The notes below the pieces were generated by a model. That model ran no database searches, was not told the DNA's origin, and saw nothing but the letters and a program-made list of their open reading frames with translations. The position numbers and the translations under genes are program-made. Positions 36,573 through 44,782 of a stretch of DNA of 64,000 nt are shown here, one piece after another. The stretch is from Sphingobacterium micropteri (GTDB taxonomy: Bacteria; Bacteroidota; Bacteroidia; Sphingobacteriales; Sphingobacteriaceae). How positions within the stretch are numbered: the stretch's first letter is position 1; each line of letters begins with the position of its first letter. The stretch is from the NCBI RefSeq assembly GCF_014692515.1, contig NZ_JACOIK010000004.1:186001-250000 (forward strand). Direction: 5' to 3'.

Positions 36573-37013
36573 ATGACAAGACTACACGCCTACCTCAATT
36601 TTAATGGAAACTGTGAAGAAGCTTTTCAGTTTTACCAAACTGTTTTCGGCGGCCCGCTACAAGGGCTTCATCGATTTGGAGATATGCCCGCAGATCCAAA
36701 TTTCAGCATCTCCGAAACAGACAAAAACAAAATCATGCACACAGCTTTGCGTATTAACGAGCATGCGATGATTATGGGCTCGGACTGCGTCGAGAGTTTT
36801 GGTCAAAAAGCTGTATTTGGTACAGCTAACTATATTATGCTGGACACCGACTCAGCAGAACAGGCACAGGAACTGCATAATAAACTCAGCGTAAATGCAC
36901 AAACCATGGAAATGGATCTGGGTGAAACATTCTTCGCTGAATTGTTCTCTTCCTTCATAGATCAGTTTGGCATCACTTGGATGATTCACTACGAAGGCAA
37001 TAAAACAATGTAG
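36573..37013 (+). CDS. VOC/PhnB-like protein
   Basis: A 146-residue single VOC module beginning MTRLHAYLNFNGNCEEAFQF, with FYQTVFGG and DQFGITWMIHYEG near the end, matching PhnB-like proteins. An in-frame ATG at 36480 would add 31 residues unlike the family (hydrophobic, with a Cys), so 36573 is chosen. Metal and substrate are unknown. It is distinct from the double-module paralogue at 32.3 kb. Confidence 0.85.
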   Translation: MTRLHAYLNFNGNCEEAFQFYQTVFGGPLQGLHRFGDMPADPNFSISETDKNKIMHTALRINEHAMIMGSDCVESFGQKAVFGTANYIMLDTDSAEQAQELHNKLSVNAQTMEMDLGETFFAELFSSFIDQFGITWMIHYEGNKTM

Positions 37014-37089
37014 TAATCGATAAACTTGAGTCTTTAAAGATTTCTTTTTAAGAAGAAAGAAAAAAAATTATTATTCTTTAGGATTAATT

Positions 37090-37119
37090 TTGGTTTAAAC
37101 GATATTATATTTATATTCG
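37090..37119 (+). promoter_or_regulatory. probable housekeeping promoter of the HU gene
   Basis: TTG at 37090-37092, a 19-bp spacer and TATATTCG at 37112-37119 fit the Bacteroidota TTG-N19-TAnnTTTG pattern with one mismatch. The resulting leader of the HU mRNA would be about 125 nt. This is the best-spaced promoter I found in the window. Confidence 0.6.
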
Positions 37120-37251
37120 AACCGGAAGCACGTAAGCCTAATAAGATAAGCTGCTAGGGAGGGTCGGATAAAAAATTAGATTATTATCTAAAATTTGTAT
37201 TTGTGGCATAGAATTAGTGTATTAAACTATAAATCTTAAACTTGAATAATA

Positions 37252-37548
37252 ATGAACAAAACAGACTTGATTAAGCATATTGCCAGCGAGGCTGGAATTA
37301 CGCAGTCACAAGCAGAGAAAGCCGTTAACAGTTTTACAGGAGCCGTATCCTCATCTTTAGCAAAGGGCGAAAACGTGACCTTAATTGGTTTCGGAACTTT
37401 TGGTATATCTGATCGTGCTGCTCGCAACGGTAGAAACCCGCAAACGGGTGCTACTATCAAAATAGCTGCGAAAAAACTTCCTAAATTTACGGCAGGTAAG
37501 GCTCTTAAAGAGGCCGTAGATGCACCTAAAAAGGGAAAGAAAAAATAG
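37252..37548 (+). CDS. HU family DNA-binding protein
   Basis: A 98-residue nucleoid protein with the HU/IHF pattern: [25 protein letters not shown], then [23 protein letters not shown] (the DNA-binding arm with the conserved Pro) and [12 protein letters not shown], ending in a Lys-rich tail. It binds and bends DNA non-specifically as a dimer. Monocistronic with its own promoter and terminator. Confidence 0.96.
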   Translation: MNKTDLIKHIASEAGITQSQAEKAVNSFTGAVSSSLAKGENVTLIGFGTFGISDRAARNGRNPQTGATIKIAAKKLPKFTAGKALKEAVDAPKKGKKK

Positions 37549-37563
37549 GTTAAAAATAATTAC

Positions 37564-37599
37564 AAAAAAATAGGGAGCCTTGCTCCCTATTTTTTTTTG
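37564..37599 (+). terminator. rho-independent terminator of the HU gene
   Basis: ATAGGGAGC (37570-37578) and GCTCCCTAT (37582-37590), loop CTT, are followed by eight T. Flanking A's extend the stem. It starts about 20 bp after the HU stop. Confidence 0.93.
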
Positions 37600-37604
37600 T
37601 AAAA

Positions 37605-37795
37605 ACAACTTACGACAGCCCCGTATGACGTGTATACTTAGCGGATTTTTTACGAGGCTGCGTAAGTTGGGGATCTTATTGGTTACGGCGGTGGTAAAGA
37701 AGTCCATGTGTTTCCCGTTCATACCGGGCTGTGTGTCTTAAAATTTGTATTATAAACACACTATAAACGGACACATAGACCACCACCACCTATTG
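37605..37795. other. GC-richer segment with inverted repeats, possible element remnant
   Basis: AACTTACGACAGCC (about 37607-37620) pairs, with one bulged base, with GGCTGCGTAAGTT (about 37657-37669), enclosing about 36 nt. A second inverted pair, GTGTGT/ACACAC, lies near 37731 and 37756. A minus-strand frame starting MNGKHMDFFTTAVTNK crosses it but runs into the terminator region, so it is unlikely to be a gene. The compositional step to the AT-rich DNA downstream suggests an inserted or decayed fragment. Confidence 0.4.
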
Positions 37796-38003
37796 CCAAA
37801 TATTTTTTTCAGGCTTTCAATCCCACTATATTAAAGAACAATCAAAATCTCTTATAAATTATGTCAAGATCAATTCTTAGCCCCTTATTTTGCTTATAAA
37901 AATAAAAATTCGGTTTGCATAAGCTAAGATATATGGTTTCCACTTCAAATATACAACATCTTTTACTAAAAGCAAATATTTATTAAATTTTATTTATACA
38001 AAA

Positions 38004-38013
38004 TTTGCGCAAA
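38004..38013. promoter_or_regulatory. palindromic site before the XRE gene
   Basis: TTTGCGCAAA is a perfect 10-bp palindrome 20 bp before the GTG start. Its position suits autoregulation by the encoded HTH protein. Inference only. Confidence 0.35.
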
Positions 38014-38032
38014 CAATGATTCTATTTGCGAT

Positions 38033-38506
38033 GTGCGACATATCAACCGGGATATACTTATTGGCATCGGCGCTAAACTTCGCGCACGACGCGAAGCATT
38101 GTCTTTCTCACAGAATGACATCGCAAATATGACAGGGCTTACCGTCAATACGGTCTCAGCCTTAGAAAAGGGCAAAGGCTCTACATTGAATAACTTCCTA
38201 CTTATTTGTCGTGCCCTAAAAATACAACCCAAGGACGTTTTTGCAAATGATATAGACCTCACACCGCTCTACACACTTCCTCCATCAACAAAACATAGAA
38301 TAGATATCACCAAAAAGCTAGACGAACTAGTCAATAACAGTGACTTCTTCCAAACCCCTAAACGAGTTGCAGAAGTTATTGAAAAGCTGGAATCTGATAA
38401 AAGTGAGAGCAACAAATTCTCGGTTTATCTCACGGCTTACTGCAAAGAAGGAGAATTAGAATACATTAAAGAAGGCAACATCAAACGTTACGTAAAAAAG
38501 AAATAA
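38033..38506 (+). CDS. XRE-family helix-turn-helix regulator
   Basis: A 157-residue protein with an N-terminal HTH_3 domain (about 8-66): LRARREALSFSQNDIANMTGLTVNTVSALEKG and LLICRALKIQPKDVF. The rest is helical with a basic tail (NIKRYVKKK) and no known effector domain. The start is GTG. A perfect TTTGCGCAAA palindrome (38004-38013) lies just upstream and might be its own operator. No HipA-type partner gene is next to it. Target genes are unknown. Confidence 0.8.
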   Translation: MRHINRDILIGIGAKLRARREALSFSQNDIANMTGLTVNTVSALEKGKGSTLNNFLLICRALKIQPKDVFANDIDLTPLYTLPPSTKHRIDITKKLDELVNNSDFFQTPKRVAEVIEKLESDKSESNKFSVYLTAYCKEGELEYIKEGNIKRYVKKK

Positions 38507-38536
38507 GTCTCTTTACTTCAACGCAAAGAGACTTAT
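38503..38536. terminator. bidirectional terminator between the XRE gene and susD
   Basis: ATAAGTCTCTTT (38503-38514) pairs fully with AAAGAGACTTAT (38525-38536), with a 10-nt loop. It overlaps the end of the XRE gene and lies just beyond the SusD stop, so it could end both convergent transcripts, though the T tails are weak. Confidence 0.7.
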
Positions 38537-38562
38537 TATTTCTAGCGATCTAGTGTTTTTTT

Positions 38563-40248
38563 TTAATTATAGCCCGGGTTTTGCAAAACTTCAGCTTCGT
38601 TGATATCGATTGCTGCTTGCGGAATGGGACGATAGATCTTATCCTGTCCATCCTGACCACGAAATGCCGCGTCCACACCAACCCGTCGTATGTCAAAGTT
38701 ATAACGTCCGCACAACTCTTTTAATTTTCCCGTGCGACGTAGTTCCGCCCAACGCAAATATTCGCCAGCAAACTCTTTAGCACTTTCGATCAGCAATCCA
38801 TCCAACGCTTCACTTTGACTTGATGCATTTGCAATACTTTGTGAAGGCGTAAGTGTACTACCGTCTTTGGCATTTTCAGGGCGGTCCAAAACCCGTTGTA
38901 CGTATTGTTCTGCCGTCGGAAAATCATTCAAGCCGATACTGGCTTCTGCATATAGAAAATAAGTTTCTGCTTTACGAGCCAATACAATATCCCGTACACT
39001 GGCGTGTGTACTGAAGACTTGTCTCGTACTTGGGCTATCAAATTTTTTGATAACCGGCGTACTCATATCTATCTGATAGGCCGCACGATATGCTTGCTCA
39101 TCATATTTGAACGGATAGTAGCGAAAATTTGGAGCAATCTGGTGTTCTTTTCCAGCAACCCAAGCTAAGGAATCCGCACGCGTGTATTCCCGATCCCATA
39201 CCCGTGGATAATAAGCCCGAATTAATATTTCATTTTTGTCCTTATTGCCATCATAGTAATCAAAATACTGATCGTAGATCGTCAACATAAACGTCGCATC
39301 ATACCGAGCATCGTTCTCTTCATAAAACTTATGTAAATTCCAAGCAGGAATCAACGGCGAAGACATATACTTATGATTTAACTCTGCTCCGCCTAGGTAG
39401 GGTCCAAATAAAGACTGCTGGTTGTTTCCTTCGCTAACATCGCCGATCGATTTTCCATCGTATTGTACAGCAAACAGTACTTCGTCATTCATTTCATTCG
39501 ATGGAGACCATAACGCCTCATACGGAATACTGATATTATAACCACCGATTGCTGCTTCTGCGTACGCTTGTGCCTTTGTAAAATCAGCACTTTCTCCTAA
39601 ATCCCAAGCCCTTGTTAAATAAGCTTTGGCAAGGTAATGATTTGCCGCAGCCTTGCTCACCCGGGCGCGATCATCTTTCAAATCGGGCAATGCTGCTTCC
39701 ATTTCACGGATAACAAAATCAAAAGACGCTTCTAACGATTGCCGAGGCAAATTTAAACGCGGCCCTTCCAAGGTGGGTTCGTCATTGATAACGATGCCCC
39801 CAAACTGCTCAATCAGGGTAAAATGATAGAAAGCGCGCAAAAATCTCAACTCGGCTAACCAGGTTTTTCGCTGCTCTTCATCCACCTCCGTGATATCGTT
39901 ATAAAAAATCGCCACGTTGATGTTTTGTATAGCTTCATAACAATTTCGATAAAATGTTAGCACATCGCCATTATCAGCAAAAAGCTGCGTATACTCCATC
40001 AACGCACGGTTGGCCTGCTCTCTGTTCATTTGATAGATATCCGTCCCACCCAATAAAAGCCATGGAGCTTCCGTACCGAACGTAGTCCGCAATGTAGCAT
40101 ACGAAGAATTTACGATAGACCGATATCCTGCCTCTGTTCGATAAAACTCGTCATTGGTAATACCTCCCCGGTTATCCTCTTCGAGAAACTTAGCACATCC
40201 CGATAGCATAAGTACCCCAACAAATAATGTATATACTATTTTTTTCAT
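38563..40248 (-). CDS. SusD/RagB-like outer-membrane lipoprotein
   Basis: A 561-residue lipoprotein with a signal and lipobox ending at Cys18 (MLSGCAKFLEED), TPR-like helices (for example FLRAFYHFTLIEQFGGIV and AKAYLTRAWDLGESADF) and the C-terminal EFAGEYLRWAELRRTGKL and YRPIPQAAIDIN typical of RagB/SusD. It caps the SusC channel and binds the glycan or peptide ligand on the cell surface. It follows SusC (15 bp after its stop). No glycoside hydrolase is adjacent, so the nutrient is unknown. Confidence 0.95.
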   Translation of the reverse strand: MKKIVYTLFVGVLMLSGCAKFLEEDNRGGITNDEFYRTEAGYRSIVNSSYATLRTTFGTEAPWLLLGGTDIYQMNREQANRALMEYTQLFADNGDVLTFYRNCYEAIQNINVAIFYNDITEVDEEQRKTWLAELRFLRAFYHFTLIEQFGGIVINDEPTLEGPRLNLPRQSLEASFDFVIREMEAALPDLKDDRARVSKAAANHYLAKAYLTRAWDLGESADFTKAQAYAEAAIGGYNISIPYEALWSPSNEMNDEVLFAVQYDGKSIGDVSEGNNQQSLFGPYLGGAELNHKYMSSPLIPAWNLHKFYEENDARYDATFMLTIYDQYFDYYDGNKDKNEILIRAYYPRVWDREYTRADSLAWVAGKEHQIAPNFRYYPFKYDEQAYRAAYQIDMSTPVIKKFDSPSTRQVFSTHASVRDIVLARKAETYFLYAEASIGLNDFPTAEQYVQRVLDRPENAKDGSTLTPSQSIANASSQSEALDGLLIESAKEFAGEYLRWAELRRTGKLKELCGRYNFDIRRVGVDAAFRGQDGQDKIYRPIPQAAIDINEAEVLQNPGYN

Positions 40249-40263
40249 CTCTTTCTCTTTTAA

Positions 40264-43200
40264 TTAAAATCTAACATTCACCCCCAATTGATACGTCACG
40301 TTACTCGGCCCATTTCCGTTACTCAACGCTGTCGTAGCATATTCCGGATCCCAACCTTCATATTTGGTAAAGACAAAAGGATTCAAAATATTGGCATATA
40401 TACGCATGGACGACATCTTCCATTTCGAAACTATTTCACTTGGCAATGAATAGCCCATCACAATATTCCGAATCTTAACAAAAGAGGCATCGGTATAACG
40501 TCCGTTATTACCGTAATAAGGCCCTACATTCTGCGGATGTGGATATTTTGCGTTCTCATTACCTACACCGCTATCCCCCCAAACAGCTTGCGGGCTTCCA
40601 TCGACATGCGCTCTCCAATTATTCCAATCATAACGTGGCACGCCTGGCGGAATATAATAATCATAATTAATTTTTGGACGACCGCGTTGTGTATTTTGTG
40701 GGCCAAATTCTTCTAGGAAGCTATCCGCAACAAAAACGCCTTGACGGGTATATAAGTTAACAGAAAGATCCCAGTTTTTGTAACGAAGGTTGGAGGTCAC
40801 GCTACCAATCCAATCCGGATAAGGAGAACCTAAGATCACCCGATCGGCTGGTGTTATCTCTCCGTTACCGTCCGTATCAGCAGCAATAGCCTGACCGGGT
40901 TGTTGACCATACTGTGCAGCTTCCGCTAACTGATCCATACGCCATAAACCCGTAATCCGATAATCGTATATAACTTCTATAGGCTGACCGATAAAGCGTG
41001 CTTCTCCTACGACATCTTCTTTCTTTCCATATAAACTGCGAATTTGGTTTTTATTGTGGGAAAACATAAAAGAGGTTGTCCATTCCCAGTCGTTCCGACT
41101 GATATTTGTTGTATGCAACCCTACTTCCACGCCTCGGTTATTGACTGAACCGATATTATCCATCATATACGGCACACCTGATTCAACCGTCAGCGTACGC
41201 TGCATCAATAAACCATCAGAAAGCTTGTCGTACAACTCGATATTACCGCGTACGCGATAATTAAATAAACTAAAATCCACCCCTACATTTAATTCTCTCG
41301 TTTTTTCCCACGTAATCACCGGATTGATTGGAGGTCCTGACAGGAAGCCTCTCACGGCATCGCCATTAAAATCATACCAGATGATCGAACCCGTTTGCGG
41401 CGTCAACTGAGAGCCAAATGCCTCAATACCATTATTATTACCAGAATACCCAAGGCTCGCCCGTAGTTTCAGGTCGTTGACAAACGAGGCATTCTGCATA
41501 AAGTTTTCTTCGGATATACGCCATGCTGCTGCCATGGATGGAAATGCAGCCCATTTATTACGCAGCTTGGAACTGCCGTCGTACCGCACCGTACCGGTTA
41601 ACAGATAACGTCCTTTAAAGTCATAATTCGCACGTGCGGCAAAAGAAAGCAAAGCTGTTTCCGCGTAGGATGTTCCGGATTGATTGGGCGCAAATGAACC
41701 ACTAAATAGGTTATACCACTGCGATGGGTAAGGCAAATCGTTTGCACCGGCCTGAATCCCCTCTATTCGGGTCTTGTAAGCACTTTGGATCAACGAGACG
41801 TCTATCTTATGATCGTCGCCAAAAAGCGTATTATAATTAATGACATTATCCCAAGTCCATTCTAAACTTTCGATATTATTCTGATAAGAAACATCCTGAT
41901 TTCGCGTTCCGGGCACGATACCATAGTACCGGCCTGTCCGCGTGCGGTTAAGTCTAGGCATGAAGGTACTACGGATCGATAGATTTTCCATCGGACGCAA
42001 TTCTGCAAAAATATTAGACAATAGATCGTATTGACGAATTTCCTCCGTACCGCTGTTGATTTCGTTCAACGGATTGGGCGAGCTGGTAAAATTTCCTTCC
42101 CCTTGAATCGACGCAGCAATACCGGGTTGTGCAATTAGACTACCATTATCGTCGTAGGCATACAATATTGATGGCATACGCAGGATGTCGCGGTAGCCGT
42201 ACTCACTTCCGGCATTATTCACACCGTGCACAAAATTGATACTTGCTCCGGTACTAAAATAATCAGATGTTTTATGCTCTACCGAAAGTTTCAATGTATA
42301 TCGATTCAAATCTTCCTTCAGAAAATTTCCGACTTCCTGTTGATATCCTACGCCCAAATTATAGGTTAATTTCTCGGAAGCCCCAGCAATGCCCAGGTAA
42401 TGGTTTTGTTGTTGCCCTGTCTTCGTCCCCAAGCCCAACCAGTCTTCATACTCTTCATTGTATAGGCGTGATTCCAACAGCGGACTGTTCTGTAAAATAG
42501 TGTTTGGCGTTCCTAAAGAATACTGATCATTAGCATAGGTATAAAATGCGGAGGTACGAAAATCAACCCATTCCCGGCCATCCATAAAATTCGGGATCCT
42601 GGCCAATTGCCGCACACCGTAATAGCCATCATACGTCACTGTTGTTCGCGTATCTCCCGGTCTGCCGGCATTCTTGGTGGTCACGATAACAACACCGTTT
42701 GATCCCCTTGACCCATAGATAGCTGTCGAAGAGGCGTCTTTTAAAACATCAATGTTTTCAATATCGGCGGGGTTCAGAAAATCTATATTTCCAGTAGCAA
42801 TACCATCTACGATATACAAGGGATTACCACCAGCGATAGAGTTTTGCCCTCTAATCTGGATATTGAACGATCTCCCGGGACGTGTAGATGTACTACTGAT
42901 ATCAACTCCCGGCACCGTACCTTGCAATGCCTCCATGGCAGAGGTCGTTCCGCGCTCCTGTAGTTCCTTACCGCCAACCGAGCCTACTGCCCCCGTGAGA
43001 TCTCTTTTACGAACACTGCCATATCCTACTGCTACCACTTCATCCAAGATCTGGGCTTCGTCCACGATTAGAACGATATCCAATGTTGTCTCCATTCCTA
43101 CAGATAAAACTTTGGACTTGTACCCCATCAGATCGACGGCAAGGGTATGCGTTCCTTCTTGCGGAATAGTTAATCTAAAAGTACCATCGGCATCGGTGCT

Positions 43201-43350
43201 GGCACCTATCGTAGATTCTGCGAGCCGAACGCTTACACCGGCCAATGGAATCCCGTCTTCATCCTTCACAATACCAGTAATCTCTCGATTTTGTCCAAAT
43301 ACGTACACACTGGATAGAAAGGCAAAAAATAAAAATATGAATTTCCTCAT
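40264..43350 (-). CDS. SusC/RagA TonB-dependent outer-membrane transporter
   Basis: A 1028-residue protein with a signal peptide (1-19), an N-terminal carboxypeptidase-regulatory-like domain (about 23-105, REITGIVKDEDGIPLAGVSV), the TonB/plug start EVVAVGYGSVRKRDLTGAVGSV, and PLYIVDGIATGNIDFLNPADIENIDVLKDASSTAIYGSRGSNGVV, the hallmark of SusC. The rest forms the beta-barrel, ending with an aromatic terminal strand (LGVNVRF). It imports a substrate delivered by SusD, powered by TonB. No sigma/anti-sigma pair is adjacent. Confidence 0.96.
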   Translation of the reverse strand: MRKFIFLFFAFLSSVYVFGQNREITGIVKDEDGIPLAGVSVRLAESTIGASTDADGTFRLTIPQEGTHTLAVDLMGYKSKVLSVGMETTLDIVLIVDEAQILDEVVAVGYGSVRKRDLTGAVGSVGGKELQERGTTSAMEALQGTVPGVDISSTSTRPGRSFNIQIRGQNSIAGGNPLYIVDGIATGNIDFLNPADIENIDVLKDASSTAIYGSRGSNGVVIVTTKNAGRPGDTRTTVTYDGYYGVRQLARIPNFMDGREWVDFRTSAFYTYANDQYSLGTPNTILQNSPLLESRLYNEEYEDWLGLGTKTGQQQNHYLGIAGASEKLTYNLGVGYQQEVGNFLKEDLNRYTLKLSVEHKTSDYFSTGASINFVHGVNNAGSEYGYRDILRMPSILYAYDDNGSLIAQPGIAASIQGEGNFTSSPNPLNEINSGTEEIRQYDLLSNIFAELRPMENLSIRSTFMPRLNRTRTGRYYGIVPGTRNQDVSYQNNIESLEWTWDNVINYNTLFGDDHKIDVSLIQSAYKTRIEGIQAGANDLPYPSQWYNLFSGSFAPNQSGTSYAETALLSFAARANYDFKGRYLLTGTVRYDGSSKLRNKWAAFPSMAAAWRISEENFMQNASFVNDLKLRASLGYSGNNNGIEAFGSQLTPQTGSIIWYDFNGDAVRGFLSGPPINPVITWEKTRELNVGVDFSLFNYRVRGNIELYDKLSDGLLMQRTLTVESGVPYMMDNIGSVNNRGVEVGLHTTNISRNDWEWTTSFMFSHNKNQIRSLYGKKEDVVGEARFIGQPIEVIYDYRITGLWRMDQLAEAAQYGQQPGQAIAADTDGNGEITPADRVILGSPYPDWIGSVTSNLRYKNWDLSVNLYTRQGVFVADSFLEEFGPQNTQRGRPKINYDYYIPPGVPRYDWNNWRAHVDGSPQAVWGDSGVGNENAKYPHPQNVGPYYGNNGRYTDASFVKIRNIVMGYSLPSEIVSKWKMSSMRIYANILNPFVFTKYEGWDPEYATTALSNGNGPSNVTYQLGVNVRF

Positions 43351-43603
43351 AAATGATTTGTTTAAGTAAGATGATGTAATTGTGATTGTGTTGCAATAGT
43401 GATTAGGCTAGTCGTAGAAGAAATGACCTGAAGATAAATACCAAATAGATATCATAACGTTTTATTATATGTTTATTTAACTTGGCCAGCCATTTATCCT
43501 TCTCTGAAAGAAGAAAGATAAACAACTAGATTTATAGTATTAGCTTGTTGAAGATAGCGAACTCACCTATAATTCTCGAATTAATCTCCTATTAAAAAAG
43601 CGC

Positions 43604-43623
43604 AATCGTTACCGGCAACGTTT
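43604..43623. promoter_or_regulatory. near-palindromic operator-like site upstream of susC
   Basis: CGTTACCGGCAACG (43607-43620) is palindromic except for one base pair (6 of 7 pairs) and is flanked by AAT and TTT. Such CG-centred palindromes resemble LacI-family operators. It is about 255 bp before the susC start. No LacI gene is in the window, so this is only a candidate. Confidence 0.35.
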
Positions 43624-43757
43624 CCGAAAGTCCTGCAAACGAAGATATAGTTACAATGGAGTATTGTCCATTAGCAGGATAATGAACATAGATAACACTT
43701 GCATAGCGAACTTTACATCCATAAGGTTCAACTTAAAACACACGGTTAGCTTACGAA

Positions 43758-43786
43758 AAAGGGCAGTCCAATATGGACTGCCCTTT
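43758..43786 (-). terminator. rho-independent terminator of the TPR gene
   Basis: GGGCAGTCC (43761-43769) and GGACTGCCC (43775-43783), extended by A/T flanks, form a stem of 12 bp with a 5-nt loop. On the minus strand it is followed by a short T run. It is about 30 bp past the TPR gene stop. Confidence 0.85.
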
Positions 43787-43816
43787 AGCTTTAGAAAATT
43801 TTAGGGATAGCTATCG

Positions 43817-44488
43817 CTATTTTAAATTATCTCGATAAACCTTTGCTTTTTTCACTTCCGTTTGGATATCCTTACGAGAAGCATCATAACTAAGTACTTT
43901 TTCATAATCAGCTACGGCCTTGTTATAGGCATCTGTCGCTTTTGCTTTATTGTAATTAGCTACACCTGCTGTACCCGTCAAAATACCGAGATCACGATAT
44001 GCTATTGCCCTATTTTGGTAGAGTTTTGCATCGTTTGGCGTGATCGAGACAGCTTTACTGTAATCTTCGATCGCCGTTTTTAATAATTGCTCTTTTGCTG
44101 CATTATCTAATTTACTCGCACCCGCAACTGCTAAATTACTGCTAGCTTTAGCTTTATAATAATACGCAGACGTATGTTTTGGATCTAAAGAAATAACTTT
44201 CTTAAACGTTTCGATGGCTTTATTATATTCGCCATTATGGAATTGCGAATATCCCAATAAATACTGTACATCCGGATCGTTTGCTTCCGCAGGAAGTGCT
44301 TTTTGCAAATGAGAGGATGCTGATTTAAAATCGCCTTCCAATAACGCTTTCTGACCTAAACGAACATTTGGATTGCTATGCTGAGCTTGTTCTTGCGCCT
44401 GAACTGTTAATGTAAACAAAGCAAGTGTAGCTGAAGCTAAGCCTAATTTCACTGCTCTCCATGGGTTACTCAAAAATCTCCGTTTCAT
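43817..44488 (-). CDS. secreted TPR-repeat protein
   Basis: A 223-residue protein with a signal peptide (about 1-31, LASATLALFTLTVQAQ) and at least four tetratricopeptide repeats, for example AEANDPDVQYLLGYSQFHNGEYNKAIETF, DPKHTSAYYYKAKAS and TPNDAKLYQNRAIAYRDLG. It is predicted to be periplasmic and to act as a protein-binding scaffold. The partner is unknown. It is divergent from lon. Confidence 0.85.
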   Translation of the reverse strand: MKRRFLSNPWRAVKLGLASATLALFTLTVQAQEQAQHSNPNVRLGQKALLEGDFKSASSHLQKALPAEANDPDVQYLLGYSQFHNGEYNKAIETFKKVISLDPKHTSAYYYKAKASSNLAVAGASKLDNAAKEQLLKTAIEDYSKAVSITPNDAKLYQNRAIAYRDLGILTGTAGVANYNKAKATDAYNKAVADYEKVLSYDASRKDIQTEVKKAKVYRDNLK

Positions 44489-44691
44489 ATAATTTGTTTT
44501 ATTCTATGCTAATTTTTATTAAACACTATTTTCGTTTGGAATAAATCTCCATTAAATAGTTTAACAACACAATGCGAAGTTATAAACATTTCCACATTTA
44601 TAACTAAACAAAATGTCTTTATTACCTGCCCAATGCTGCCGATTTAACAGGTTTTATTGTTTATTAACATAAATGATACCAAATTTTAAAG

Positions 44692-44708
44692 TTGGCATTT
44701 CTCTTGCA
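44692..44708 (+). promoter_or_regulatory. sigma-54 (-24/-12) promoter-like site before lon
   Basis: TTGGCATTTCTCTTGCA matches the sigma-54 consensus TTGGCACG-N4-TTGCA at all conserved GG (44694-44695) and GC (44706-44707) positions with exactly 10 bases between them. The lon ATG is 75 bp from the -12 GC. It is on the coding strand and in the intergenic region. Not seen elsewhere in the window. Confidence 0.55.
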
Positions 44709-44782
44709 CGTATTGATTCCATTATTACTATCTCAGAAATTAGCAAAAATTCTGACATATTGTCGGAAGAACAAACGTATAT

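Noticed and set aside
37171..37225. Possible third copy of the dispersed element upstream of HU
   Set aside because: Only short patches match (AAATTAGATT and TGTGGCAT context), the stems do not form, and the core is missing, so it is not counted.
38033..38506. XRE gene as the antitoxin of a HipAB pair
   Set aside because: No HipA-like kinase gene lies on either side; the next gene is a convergent SusD.
42752..43369. 205-residue open frame antisense to the 5' part of susC
   Set aside because: It overlaps the conserved carboxypeptidase-like and plug region, and its composition (Ser/Thr/Pro-rich) is typical of antisense frames.
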